From contig NZ_VFOV01000001.1 in assembly GCF_006716315.1 (NCBI RefSeq), positions 1,470,501 to 1,534,500 of the forward strand: DNA of 64,000 nt. The letters are read 5' to 3'. Numbering within the stretch: the first letter of the stretch is position 1; the number at the start of each line of letters is the position of its first letter. Shown piece after piece: positions 11,830 to 21,025 of this stretch. A program made the position numbers and the translations under genes. A model generated the notes under the pieces. That model was not told the origin of the DNA and ran no database searches. It saw only the letters and a program-made list of their open reading frames with translations. Source of the DNA: Nocardioides albertanoniae. GTDB lineage: Bacteria > Actinomycetota > Actinomycetes > Propionibacteriales > Nocardioidaceae.

Positions 11830-12222
11830 TCAGCTGTCGGCGGAGGCCTCGAGCGCTGCGTACTCCTCATCGGTGAAGATGCGGGAGCGGATCAGGAAGC
11901 GGACCCCGAGCGGCGCCTCGAGCGAGAAGCCGGCGCCGCGGCCCTTGACGACGTCGATGGTCAGGTGGGTGTGCTTCCAGTACTCGAACTGGGCCTTCGA
12001 CATCCAGACCGGGACGGCGCGGTCGAGGCCGATGTCGAGGTCGCCGAGATGGATGTCGGCGCCGCCGAGCATGAACTCCCCGTCGGGGTAGCACATCGGC
12101 GCCGACCCGTCGCAGCAGCCGCCGGACTGGTGGAACATGACGGGGCCGGCCTCGGCGGTGAGGCGGCGGAGGAGCTCCGCCGCCTCACCCGTGAGGTCGA
12201 CCCGGTGCGGAAGGGTGCGCAT
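11830..12222 (-). CDS. DUF779 family protein
   Basis: The protein has 130 residues with the DUF779 pattern VMFHQSGGCCDGSAPMCYPDGEF near residue 30, then DIHLGDLDIGLDRAVPVWMSKAQFEYWKHTHLTIDVVKGRGAGFSLEAPLGVRFLIRSRIF. The clustered cysteines and histidines suggest metal binding. The family is repeatedly found next to ExaC-type aldehyde dehydrogenases, and here it starts 13 bases after one, so the two are co-transcribed. Its biochemical role is not established; an accessory role to the dehydrogenase is inference from context. Confidence 0.9.
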   Translation of the reverse strand: MRTLPHRVDLTGEAAELLRRLTAEAGPVMFHQSGGCCDGSAPMCYPDGEFMLGGADIHLGDLDIGLDRAVPVWMSKAQFEYWKHTHLTIDVVKGRGAGFSLEAPLGVRFLIRSRIFTDEEYAALEASADS

Positions 12223-12235
12223 CCGGGTCAGCGCC

Positions 12236-13759
<1,524 letters not shown>

Positions 13760-13794
13760 CTGAATGCTCCTGATGTCGGGACTCGGCGTCCTCT

Positions 13795-13847
13795 GTGACG
13801 CCGTTCACAGAACCGTAGGAGCCGTGACGTTGCAGACACGTTGCCGT
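13795..13847 (-). promoter_or_regulatory. Composite regulatory element upstream of exaC
   Basis: GTGACGCCGTTCAC lies at 13795-13808. Two GTTGC half-sites start at 13829 and 13840, exactly 11 bp apart. The same combination in the same order and orientation is found upstream of the GAF regulator gene (15089-15121). This suggests one protein recognises both. Confidence 0.55.
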
Positions 13848-13873
13848 CGTCCGCCCGAGATCGGGATCCCGTC

Positions 13874-15079
13874 CTAACGGGTAGGTGTGCCCATCAGCTC
13901 GTTGTCGAGCCGGGCCAGCTGGCCGGCCGCGAGCGCCCACATCGGCGAGCCCGGGGGCAGCAGATCGCGCTGACGGGTCCACATCTCGTAGTCGTCCGAG
14001 CCCCACGCCGAGCGGGTCCAGGCCGACATCAGGTCGGGCTGGCCGGCGTGCAGGATGGCGGCGCGCATCTGCTCGGTGAGAGCTTCCCGCAGGCGTACGA
14101 CACCGGGGGCTGTGGAGCGTGGCAGCAATGGTCCGCGGAAGGCTCGCAGGGCACCGGCGACGTCGCCGGAGGCGAGCAGCGCCTCGACCGCGAGCCAGTC
14201 GCCGCCGACGTCGGAGACGAGCCGGTAGGGACGCGAGGCGAAGAACGTGTCACCGAGCATGTGGCGCAGCCGGTTGAGCTCGGCGCGCAGGGTCGAGGAG
14301 CCGCCCTCGTCCTCGTAGAGCAGCACGCTGAGCTCGTCGCCGGAGAGGCCGCGCGGGGTGCTGGCGAGCAGCAGGATGAGCTCGCTGTGGCGTGGGGAGA
14401 GACGCATCCGGCCGGTGTGGCCGTGGTCGTCGTCGACCGTGAGCAGCGCGTCGTTGCGTCCGAGCGCCTCGATCGTGACGGTGGGACGTCCCGGCGACGC
14501 TGGTGGTTCCGAGACCAAGCGGTCGCGGGCGAGCTCGGTCTCCGCCAGTCGCACCGTGGCCCGGATGAGCGCCATCGTCTGGGGCACCACGATCTCGTCG
14601 CCGCCGGTGATGTCGAGCACGCCGAGCAGCTGCGAGCTGGTCGGGTCGTGGATGGGGGCGGCCGCACAGCTCCAGGGGCGCACGGCGTGACGGAAGTGCT
14701 CGCTGCGTACGACGCTGCTCGGCTGGTCGAGCCGCAGCGCGAGGCCTGGGGCGTTGGTGCCGGCGAGGCGCTCGTCCCAGTTGCTGCCCTCGACGAAGCC
14801 GATCGACTCGGTGCGGCGCAGCGCGGTGCTGGAGCCGCACACCCACAACAGCTGTCCGGCGTCGTCGGCGACCGCCATCACGGCGTCGCAGTCGCGGGCG
14901 GCCTGTCCGAGCACGTCGTCGAGGATCGGGAAGACCCGGGCGAGCCGATGCTCCGCGCGCGCCGAGTGGAGCGCCCCGCCGTCGAGGGTGATCGGCGCCG
15001 TCATCTCGTCGGCCGGCACCCCGGCCGCGGCCGAGCGGTGCCACGAGTCGGCGACCTCCGCGCGCATGCCCTTGTCCAT
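13874..15079 (-). CDS. GAF-domain transcriptional regulator (AcoR-like sensor with winged helix)
   Basis: The protein has 401 residues. A GAF sensor spans about residues 50-180 (DCDAVMAVADDAGQLLWVCGSS, then GTNAPGLALRLDQPSSVVRSEHF and SCAAAPIHDPTSSQLLGVLDITGG), the AcoR-type N-terminal layout. The AAA+ module of true sigma-54 activators is absent. Instead a winged-helix-like part follows (RLSPRHSELILLLASTPRGLSGDELSVLLYEDEGGSSTLRAELNRLRHMLG). I chose the ATG at 15079 rather than a TTG ten codons upstream, because the TTG lies inside a GTTGCAAC repeat. It sits between exaC, which it likely activates, and a divergent alcohol dehydrogenase. Confidence 0.82.
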   Translation of the reverse strand: MDKGMRAEVADSWHRSAAAGVPADEMTAPITLDGGALHSARAEHRLARVFPILDDVLGQAARDCDAVMAVADDAGQLLWVCGSSTALRRTESIGFVEGSNWDERLAGTNAPGLALRLDQPSSVVRSEHFRHAVRPWSCAAAPIHDPTSSQLLGVLDITGGDEIVVPQTMALIRATVRLAETELARDRLVSEPPASPGRPTVTIEALGRNDALLTVDDDHGHTGRMRLSPRHSELILLLASTPRGLSGDELSVLLYEDEGGSSTLRAELNRLRHMLGDTFFASRPYRLVSDVGGDWLAVEALLASGDVAGALRAFRGPLLPRSTAPGVVRLREALTEQMRAAILHAGQPDLMSAWTRSAWGSDDYEMWTRQRDLLPPGSPMWALAAGQLARLDNELMGTPTR

Positions 15080-15088
15080 CGATCCAGT

Positions 15089-15175
15089 GTGACACCGTTC
15101 ACGTTGCAACGGGGTTGCAACGTTTCTTTGCTTTGTCCGTCTGACCAGGGCAAAGCCTGCAACCGGATTGCAACC
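15089..15175. promoter_or_regulatory. GTTGCAAC repeat cluster in divergent promoter
   Basis: The gap between the GAF regulator and the alcohol dehydrogenase holds GTGACACCGTTCAC (15089-15102), then palindromic GTTGCAAC at 15103-15110 and 15114-15121 (11 bp apart). A second weaker pair follows, CTGCAACC at 15157 and ATTGCAAC at 15167. The first half serves the leftward regulator gene and the second half the rightward dehydrogenase. TTGCAA-type inverted sites are plausible targets for a GAF/AcoR-like protein; this is inference. Confidence 0.6.
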
Positions 15176-15250
15176 TGGGCGCGCCTACCGTGTGGCGTAC
15201 GTCACTAACCGCTCTGGCACCTGTGACATGCCGAGGAGGTCCTGTCCCCA

Positions 15251-16444
15251 ATGCTCACGCTCGATGCACCGTCGTCCCCCGCTCCCCGAGACGTTCGACG
15301 GCTGCTGAAGTTCCACGTGCCCGAGATGGTCTTCGGGCTCGGATCGCTGGCCGAGGCCGGTTTCTGCGCCGGCCGCCTGGGCGCGCGCCGGCCCTTCGTG
15401 GTGACCGATCCCGGCGTCATCGAGGCAGGGTGGGTCGACGAGCTGCTGGGCCATCTCGCCGAGGTCGGTCTGAAGCCGCACGTCTGGGCCGGGGTGACGC
15501 CGAACCCGAAGGACCACGAGATCGAGGCCGCCTATCGCGCCTACGCCGACTACGGCGGCGACGTCATCATCGGGATCGGCGGAGGTTCCGCTCTCGACGC
15601 CGCCAAGGGCGTCGCGATCGTCAGCGGCAACGGCGGCTCGATCCGCGACTACGCCGGCGTCGACCGTGCCGAGCAGCCGATCCCGCCCCAGCTGATGATC
15701 CCGACGACCGCCGGCACCGGGTCGGACGTCTCGCAGTTCTGCATCGTCACCGACACGGCCAACGCTGTGAAGATGACGATCATGGGCCGCTCCCTGGTGC
15801 CGGACATCTCGGTGACCGACCCGCGGCTGCTGAGCACGATGCCACAGGACCTCGCCGCCGCCACCGGGCTCGACGCGCTGACCCATGCGATCGAGTCGTT
15901 CGTCTCGTTGGGGCACAACCCGCTGGCCGACGGGCACGCGCTCTCCGCCGCACGCCTGGTCGCCAAGGCGCTGCGCCGCAACGTCGAGGTGCCCGGCGAC
16001 GAGCGGGCCCGGCTGTGGATGGCGCAGGCCAGCCTCGAGGCGGGGCTGGCCTTCTCCAACGCGATCCTCGGGGCGACCCACGCGATGAGCCACCAGGTCG
16101 GCGGCCTCTTCGACCTGCCTCACGGGGTCGTCAACGGCGTGCTGCTCCCGCACGTCATCCGGTTCAACGCCGACGTGGTCCCGGAGCGGTTCGCGATGCT
16201 GGCCGATGCGATGGGGCTCCGCGTCGAGGGTGTGCCCGACCGTGAGGCGGCCGAGCTGCTGGCTCACTACGTCCAGGACCTCGCGGCCTCGGTCGGGGCG
16301 CCGCGACGGCTCGGTGCCCTCGGCGTGACCGCCGCCGACATCGACCGGATGGCGCTGACCGCCACCCGCGACGCCTGCCTGGCCACCAACCCACGCGCCG
16401 CCGCGAAGGAAGACATCGCCGGCATCTTCCGGGACTCGCTGTGA
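15251..16444 (+). CDS. Iron-containing alcohol dehydrogenase
   Basis: This is a 397-residue group III dehydrogenase. The NAD-binding loop is GIGGGSALDAAKGVAI, followed by MIPTTAGTGSDVSQFCIV. The metal ligands lie in GLDALTHAIESFVS, AILGATHAMSHQVGG and FDLPHGVVNGVLLPHVI. Relatives include 1,3-propanediol dehydrogenase and the ErcA proteins encoded beside alcohol-sensing kinases. Its last bases overlap the start of the histidine kinase gene, and the response regulator follows, so it belongs to a sensing operon. It could be a catalytic enzyme for primary alcohols or diols, a regulatory partner of the kinase, or both. From memory, Mycobacterium smegmatis has the same order near its methanol dehydrogenase gene. 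Confidence 0.9.
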   Translation: MLTLDAPSSPAPRDVRRLLKFHVPEMVFGLGSLAEAGFCAGRLGARRPFVVTDPGVIEAGWVDELLGHLAEVGLKPHVWAGVTPNPKDHEIEAAYRAYADYGGDVIIGIGGGSALDAAKGVAIVSGNGGSIRDYAGVDRAEQPIPPQLMIPTTAGTGSDVSQFCIVTDTANAVKMTIMGRSLVPDISVTDPRLLSTMPQDLAAATGLDALTHAIESFVSLGHNPLADGHALSAARLVAKALRRNVEVPGDERARLWMAQASLEAGLAFSNAILGATHAMSHQVGGLFDLPHGVVNGVLLPHVIRFNADVVPERFAMLADAMGLRVEGVPDREAAELLAHYVQDLAASVGAPRRLGALGVTAADIDRMALTATRDACLATNPRAAAKEDIAGIFRDSL

Positions 16445-17859
16445 CCACTCAGCCGCGCCCGTTCTCGGCCGCCGACATCGCCCGGCGCCTGCCGGACCTC
16501 GCCGCGCTCACCGGGGTGCGCTCGGGCAAGCAGACCTACTACTCGGCCTACCAACGCTCCAACGAGCGTCTGCAGCTCACGGTCGCCGCGATGGACTCCA
16601 TCTCCGGTGCGCTGGTCCACTCCGTCGAAGGTCCGCGGGCGCTGCTGGAGAAGATCGTGCGGGTCGCCTCGCACCACTTCGACGCCCGCTGGGCCGCGCT
16701 GGCGCTGACCTCCCAGGCCCTGCCGTCGACCCGTCCGCGTTTCCTGGCGATCGACTCCGAGGGAGCCATGATCGACGCCGCCGCCGATCTGGCCGAGGAG
16801 GCGACCCGTGCCATCCAGCGCGTCGAGTCGGGCGACCTGCCGGCCCGGGCGACCCAGGACGACGACGGCGTGGTCGTGGTCCCGATGCTGCTTGACGGGC
16901 ACGCGATCGGCGGTCTGGTCGCCGCCCCGCGGGACGACCTTCCGCTCGAGACCCCGGACCTGTCGGTGCTCCACATCCTCGCCAACCTGGCCGCGGTCTC
17001 GTTGCACACCGGCGACCTCTATCGCACCGGTCTGGCCCAGCAGCGACGTGCGCACCAGCTCTTCGAGGAGGTCTCCGAGCAGGCGCGGCTGCTCTCGGTG
17101 CGCGACGAGGAGCTGCGGGCGGCCGAGCAGCGGCTCCGTGTGGCCGACCAGCGCGAGCTGCTGGAGAACGAGCGTCGGCGGATCGCGCTCGAGCTCCACG
17201 ACAGCGTCGCCCAGACGGTGCTCAGCGCGGGTCTGGTGGTGGAGATGCTCCGGGGCGACTTCATCGGGGACGCGAGCGGGGCAGGTCGGCGTGACGTACG
17301 TCCTGAGCTGGATCGGGCGCGCGACCTGATGTCGACCGCGACCGAGCAGCTCCGATCGGTGATCTACGCGCTGAACCACGAGCGTGGCGCCGAGAACGTG
17401 GCGAGCCTGCCCGAGCTGCTGGCCGAGATGGCCGCCCAGCACCGTCCTCACCTCAACGTGCGGCTGCGCGTCGAGGGAAGCCCGGTGCCGATGGGTACCG
17501 CCGCCGAGCACGCGTTGGCTAGGACTGCCGGCGAGGCGTTGTTCAACGTCGCGATGCACTCCGATGCCGGCAAGGCGCTGGTGCGGCTGCGCTACCTCGA
17601 GGACTGCGTCGTCCTCCGGATCGGTGATGACGGCAACGGCGACCCCGCCGCGATGCGTCGCACCGTACGTCTGGCCCGCCGCGGCGCCGCTGACGGACGA
17701 CATCGGGGCCTGCTCGGGATGGCCCTGCGAGCCGAGGGGCTGGGCGGCACCCTCTCGATCCGCCGCTCCCGGGCCGGTGGCGTCGCCATCGAGTCGCGGG
17801 TTCCCCTGTCGGGCGTCACGCCCGGCCCCACCCGTACGCCCGAGGAGAGTGATGCGTGA
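16441..17859 (+). CDS. GAF-domain sensor histidine kinase (MnoS-like)
   Basis: The protein has 472 residues and no membrane segments, so it is a cytoplasmic sensor. A GAF-like domain lies about residues 60-190. A coiled stretch (RDEELRAAEQRLRVADQRELLENERRR) leads to the HisKA_3 dimer helix IALELHDSVAQTVLS, with the phosphoacceptor His253. The HATPase domain includes EALFNVAMHSDAGKALVRLRY and IGDDGNGDPAAMRR. It overlaps the dehydrogenase gene by four bases and the LuxR-type regulator gene by four bases. Context and order resemble the MnoSR pair reported for methanol use in Mycobacterium smegmatis, so an alcohol-derived signal is likely. The ligand is unknown. Confidence 0.87.
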   Translation: MTTQPRPFSAADIARRLPDLAALTGVRSGKQTYYSAYQRSNERLQLTVAAMDSISGALVHSVEGPRALLEKIVRVASHHFDARWAALALTSQALPSTRPRFLAIDSEGAMIDAAADLAEEATRAIQRVESGDLPARATQDDDGVVVVPMLLDGHAIGGLVAAPRDDLPLETPDLSVLHILANLAAVSLHTGDLYRTGLAQQRRAHQLFEEVSEQARLLSVRDEELRAAEQRLRVADQRELLENERRRIALELHDSVAQTVLSAGLVVEMLRGDFIGDASGAGRRDVRPELDRARDLMSTATEQLRSVIYALNHERGAENVASLPELLAEMAAQHRPHLNVRLRVEGSPVPMGTAAEHALARTAGEALFNVAMHSDAGKALVRLRYLEDCVVLRIGDDGNGDPAAMRRTVRLARRGAADGRHRGLLGMALRAEGLGGTLSIRRSRAGGVAIESRVPLSGVTPGPTRTPEESDA

Positions 17860-18542
17860 TGAGTGCTCCGGCCATCGTCCCCGCCCGAGCTCAGCAAGGA
17901 GCGGGCACCATCGGCGTCGTCCTGGTCGACGACCATGCGATGGTGCGCCAGGGCCTGCGCTCGGTGCTCGAGCGCGAGGCCGACCTGCGGGTCGTGGGGG
18001 AGGCGGGCTCCTCGGCGCAGGCGCTGGCCGTCGTCGCCTCCACCGCGCCCGACGTCGTGCTGCTGGACCTGCGACTCTCGCCGTCGACCGACAACGAGGG
18101 GATCGACCTGTGCGCGCGCCTGCACCAGGCCCATCCCGAGGTCGCCCTGCTCGTGCTGACGACCGTGATCGACGACCAGCTCGTCCTCGAGGCCATCCAT
18201 CGGGGCGCGCGTGGCTATGTGGTGAAGGAGGTCGACACCTCCGAGCTGGTGCGAGCGATCCGGGCCGTCAACCGCGGTGAGAGCGCCTTCGACTCCCGCA
18301 GCGCCGCGGCCATGGTGCGGGGGATCAACGCCGAGTCGGCCGCGGAGAACCGGCAGCTGACCGAACGCGAGCAGGACGTCCTCCGCCTGCTCGCGCGCGG
18401 CCTGTCGAACCGCGACATCGGCAAGCAGCTCTTCATCTCCGAGACGACCGCCAAGTTCCACGTCGGCAACATCCTGCGCAAGCTGCAGGTCAGCCGGAGG
18501 GCGGAGGCCGTCTACGTGGCGAGCAAGGAAGGCTTCATCTGA
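17856..18542 (+). CDS. NarL/LuxR-family response regulator (MnoR-like)
   Basis: The protein has 228 residues. The receiver domain carries acidic residues in VVLVDDHAMVRQGL, the phosphoacceptor Asp71 in VVLLDLRLS, and the conserved lysine in GYVVKEVDTSELV. The LuxR helix-turn-helix follows (LTEREQDVLRLLARGLSNRDIGKQLFISETTAKFHVGNILRKLQV). It is translationally coupled to the kinase gene. Its likely targets are the alcohol dehydrogenase and mycofactocin genes to the right, possibly through the inverted repeat between mno and mftA. That target assignment is inference from neighbourhood. Confidence 0.9.
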   Translation: MMSAPAIVPARAQQGAGTIGVVLVDDHAMVRQGLRSVLEREADLRVVGEAGSSAQALAVVASTAPDVVLLDLRLSPSTDNEGIDLCARLHQAHPEVALLVLTTVIDDQLVLEAIHRGARGYVVKEVDTSELVRAIRAVNRGESAFDSRSAAAMVRGINAESAAENRQLTEREQDVLRLLARGLSNRDIGKQLFISETTAKFHVGNILRKLQVSRRAEAVYVASKEGFI

Positions 18543-18556
18543 GCCGCCCGCTGCAC

Positions 18557-18590
18557 GGTCCTGGGTCGGCCCTAGGGCCGGTCGAGGACC
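18557..18590. terminator. Bidirectional hairpin between response regulator and mftM
   Basis: GGTCCT (18557-18562) pairs with AGGACC (18585-18590) around an inner perfect GGCCCTAGGGCC palindrome (18568-18579). The mftM stop codon is inside the inner stem. It separates two convergent genes. Confidence 0.65.
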
Positions 18591-19474
18591 AGCCAGCCAC
18601 CGTGGTGGTCGTGGACCTGCCACCGCCAGCCGCTGTCGGTCGCCAGGTCGGCGAGGTCGTCCGCGCTGAACGTCCGGACATGACCGTACGCGGCGGTCGG
18701 CTCGTCCTCGTAGGGCACAGCGACGATCACCCGGCGCCGGGCCAGCCGCTGCATCTCCCGCACCACCGCCAGACCGTGCTCGGGCGGCAGGTGCTCGAGC
18801 AGATGAAGGGCCACCACGGTGTCGAAGGAAGCCGCGGGTCGCGGCACGCGCGCTGCGTCGCAGATCAGCGTGCCCAGGCTCAGGCCGAGACGCGGGGCGA
18901 CCTGCGCCAGCAGCCGCACCGTGTTCGGCGTGAGGTCGCTTGCCGTCACGTCGCGGTCGGCTGCGCAGAGGAGGCTGAAGAACCCGAAGCAGCTGCCCAG
19001 CTCGAGCATCGACCCGGGATCGATCAGCGACCGGGCGTGGGCGTAGACCGGTGCGTAGCCGGCCAGCGATCCTTCGGCCAGGCCGCTGTGGGGCTCCGGC
19101 ACGTCGCCGGTGACTGGCGCGGTCAGCCGGTCGAGGGTGTTGGCGTAGAAGAGCGTCCACGCGGTCAGCGGGTCGACCGCGGAGCTGATCACGATCCCGG
19201 TCAGCAGCCGCTCGAAGAGCTCGCTGCCTTCCAGCCACCCCGGTGCGAACAGCTCGGTGGCGAGCAGGCCCGCGAGGTCGTTGTCGATCTGGTCGGCGGG
19301 CAGGTCGTGCACCAGGTGGACACGATCGTGGTCGGCCCAGAACTCGAACGATCGGGTCCGGTGCGCCGCGGCCGGGCCGGGGCGTCCGCGCACGACCTCG
19401 ACCAGCTCGTCCCGGTAGGCGCCGGAGGCGGTGCCGACCAGCGGGTCGATCGGCGGCGGCGCGGCCAGGCTCAT
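18572..19474 (-). CDS. mftM: Mycofactocin glycan methyltransferase (MftM-like)
   Basis: This 300-residue class I SAM-dependent methyltransferase has the SAM loop SMLELGSCFGFFSLLCAADRDVTASDLTPNTVRLL near residue 155 and the later motifs SFDTVVALHLLEHLPPEHG and RVIVAVPYEDEPTAAYGHVR. The N-terminal third (FEFWADHDRVHLVHDLPADQIDNDLAGLLATELF and SAVDPLTAWTLFYANTLDRL) is not a general methyltransferase feature. The place between the alcohol-sensing genes and mno matches, from memory, the mycobacterial gene whose product methylates the glucose chain of mycofactocin. The assignment rests on context plus fold. It overlaps the VWA gene by four bases. Confidence 0.75.
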   Translation of the reverse strand: MSLAAPPPIDPLVGTASGAYRDELVEVVRGRPGPAAAHRTRSFEFWADHDRVHLVHDLPADQIDNDLAGLLATELFAPGWLEGSELFERLLTGIVISSAVDPLTAWTLFYANTLDRLTAPVTGDVPEPHSGLAEGSLAGYAPVYAHARSLIDPGSMLELGSCFGFFSLLCAADRDVTASDLTPNTVRLLAQVAPRLGLSLGTLICDAARVPRPAASFDTVVALHLLEHLPPEHGLAVVREMQRLARRRVIVAVPYEDEPTAAYGHVRTFSADDLADLATDSGWRWQVHDHHGGWLVLDRP

Positions 19475-21006
19475 CGCCCCACCTCGGTCATGTGGGAGGT
19501 GACCAGGTCGAGCCCGGCGAGGTCGCGCACGATGTGCACGCGATCGCAGTGGGTGGCGTACGCCGGCAGGTCGCAGCTGCCGAGCGTCCAGGAGTAGCGG
19601 GGCTCGGGGGTGATCCAGATCGTCTCGCGAGCCCGCCGGGTGATCTCCTCGAACGCCGTGGTGCCGGGATCGTTGCCGTTGCCGCGTCCGTCGCCGAGCA
19701 CGATCACAGTCGTACGCCGGTTGATACCGCCCCCGAACTCGTCGAGGAACTGGGTGAACGCGGACCCGTAGTCGGAGTCGGCGTCGACGTCGAGGATGCC
19801 GCCGGCGGGCAGCCCGGACAGGGTCAGCGACAGCGCCTCCTCCATCTGGTGCTCGGCGAAGAGGTCGGTGACCTCGACGAGGTCGGAGACGAACGCGAAC
19901 GTACGCACCTGCGAGGCCATCCCCTGCAGGCCGTGGACCAGCTGCAGGGTGAACCGCGCGGCGGCGCGTACGGACAACGAGACGTCGGCGAGCACCAGCA
20001 GGCGAGGGCGGTCGGTCACCTTGGCGATCGTCACCGGTCGGAACGGCACCCCGTCGCTGCGCAGGTTGCGCCGCATCGTCCGTGACCCGTCGATGCTGCC
20101 GCGCGCGGCCTCGTGGCGGCGAGCGCGGGGAGCGCCGTGCAGGCTGCGGATCAGCCGGCGCAGCGAGTCCTCGAGGCTGGCGCGCTCGAGCTCGCCGATC
20201 CGGTCGACCTCCCGGACCTTCGCCTCGCGAGACTCGATGGCGGCGTCGGTCGCCATCAGCTCCTCGAGGTGGGCCTTCAACGCGTCCGGCAGACCGTCGA
20301 GGAGCCCGGCGAGCGAGGATCGGAGGGCGTCGAGCTCGTCGGGCTCGAGGGTCGCACCGGGCGTATCTGCCTCGGTGTCGTCGAGCCAGGCCAGCAGGGC
20401 CATCTCCTCGGACACGCTGAGCTCGACGTCCATCTGCGTCCCCGACCTGTCGAGGAGCCGGCCAGGACGGCCCGGGTTGTGCAGCCGGGAGGTGTCGAGC
20501 TGGACGCGAGCAGCCTCGGTCCGTGCGCCGGCGCCGTCGTTGGACAGGACGATCTCGTCGGTCATGGCGGCCATGTCGAGCTTGTTGGCCTCCTGGTGCA
20601 GGTTGTACTGCTGGGAGAGGTCGTCGGGATCGAAGTAGTCCCGGATGTCGTCCGGCTTGCCGTGGCTGTGGCCCTGGCTCGGGGTCTTGCCCGGCTCCTC
20701 GGAGAGCACGAACTCCTCGAGATCGCCCTCGTCGGAGAGGTCGTCGTGGGCATGGGAGTGCTCGTGATCGTCGTCGGCGTCGAGCACCGGTCGCAGGTTG
20801 AAGAAGCGCTCGAAGGTCCGCTCGAAGGTGGCCTCGTCGCGCTGGTCCTTGATCAGGGTCACCCGCAGCGCGCTGCGCAGCAGCGACCGGTTCTCGAGCA
20901 CACCGGGCGCGCCCGCCGCGCGGGACGCGTCGACGACCTCGGAGATGCCGATCCGGACGCCTTGCAGCCGCAGCAGGCGTACGAAGCGGTGGAGTGCGCC
21001 GTCCAT
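19471..21006 (-). CDS. CoxE-like VWA-domain protein
   Basis: The protein has 511 residues. The N-terminus (FVRLLRLQGVRIGISEVVDASRAAG) and C-terminal von Willebrand A domain fit the CoxE family. The metal-ion-dependent adhesion motif is DVSLSVR near residue 340, with TTVIVLGDGRGNGNDPGTTAFEEI later. The middle is highly acidic and contains HEHSHAHDDLSDEGDLEEF. CoxE proteins work with MoxR/CoxD-type AAA+ ATPases to mature metalloenzymes. Here the AAA+ gene is 19 bases upstream and the metal-dependent methanol dehydrogenase gene precedes that, so the pair probably activates Mno. It overlaps mftM by four bases. Confidence 0.85.
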   Translation of the reverse strand: MDGALHRFVRLLRLQGVRIGISEVVDASRAAGAPGVLENRSLLRSALRVTLIKDQRDEATFERTFERFFNLRPVLDADDDHEHSHAHDDLSDEGDLEEFVLSEEPGKTPSQGHSHGKPDDIRDYFDPDDLSQQYNLHQEANKLDMAAMTDEIVLSNDGAGARTEAARVQLDTSRLHNPGRPGRLLDRSGTQMDVELSVSEEMALLAWLDDTEADTPGATLEPDELDALRSSLAGLLDGLPDALKAHLEELMATDAAIESREAKVREVDRIGELERASLEDSLRRLIRSLHGAPRARRHEAARGSIDGSRTMRRNLRSDGVPFRPVTIAKVTDRPRLLVLADVSLSVRAAARFTLQLVHGLQGMASQVRTFAFVSDLVEVTDLFAEHQMEEALSLTLSGLPAGGILDVDADSDYGSAFTQFLDEFGGGINRRTTVIVLGDGRGNGNDPGTTAFEEITRRARETIWITPEPRYSWTLGSCDLPAYATHCDRVHIVRDLAGLDLVTSHMTEVGR

Positions 21007-21025
21007 GACTCAGCTCCCTCGCGGA

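Noticed and set aside
15080..15109. TTG start ten codons upstream for the GAF regulator
   Set aside because: It lies inside a palindromic GTTGCAAC site; the ATG at 15079 is preferred.
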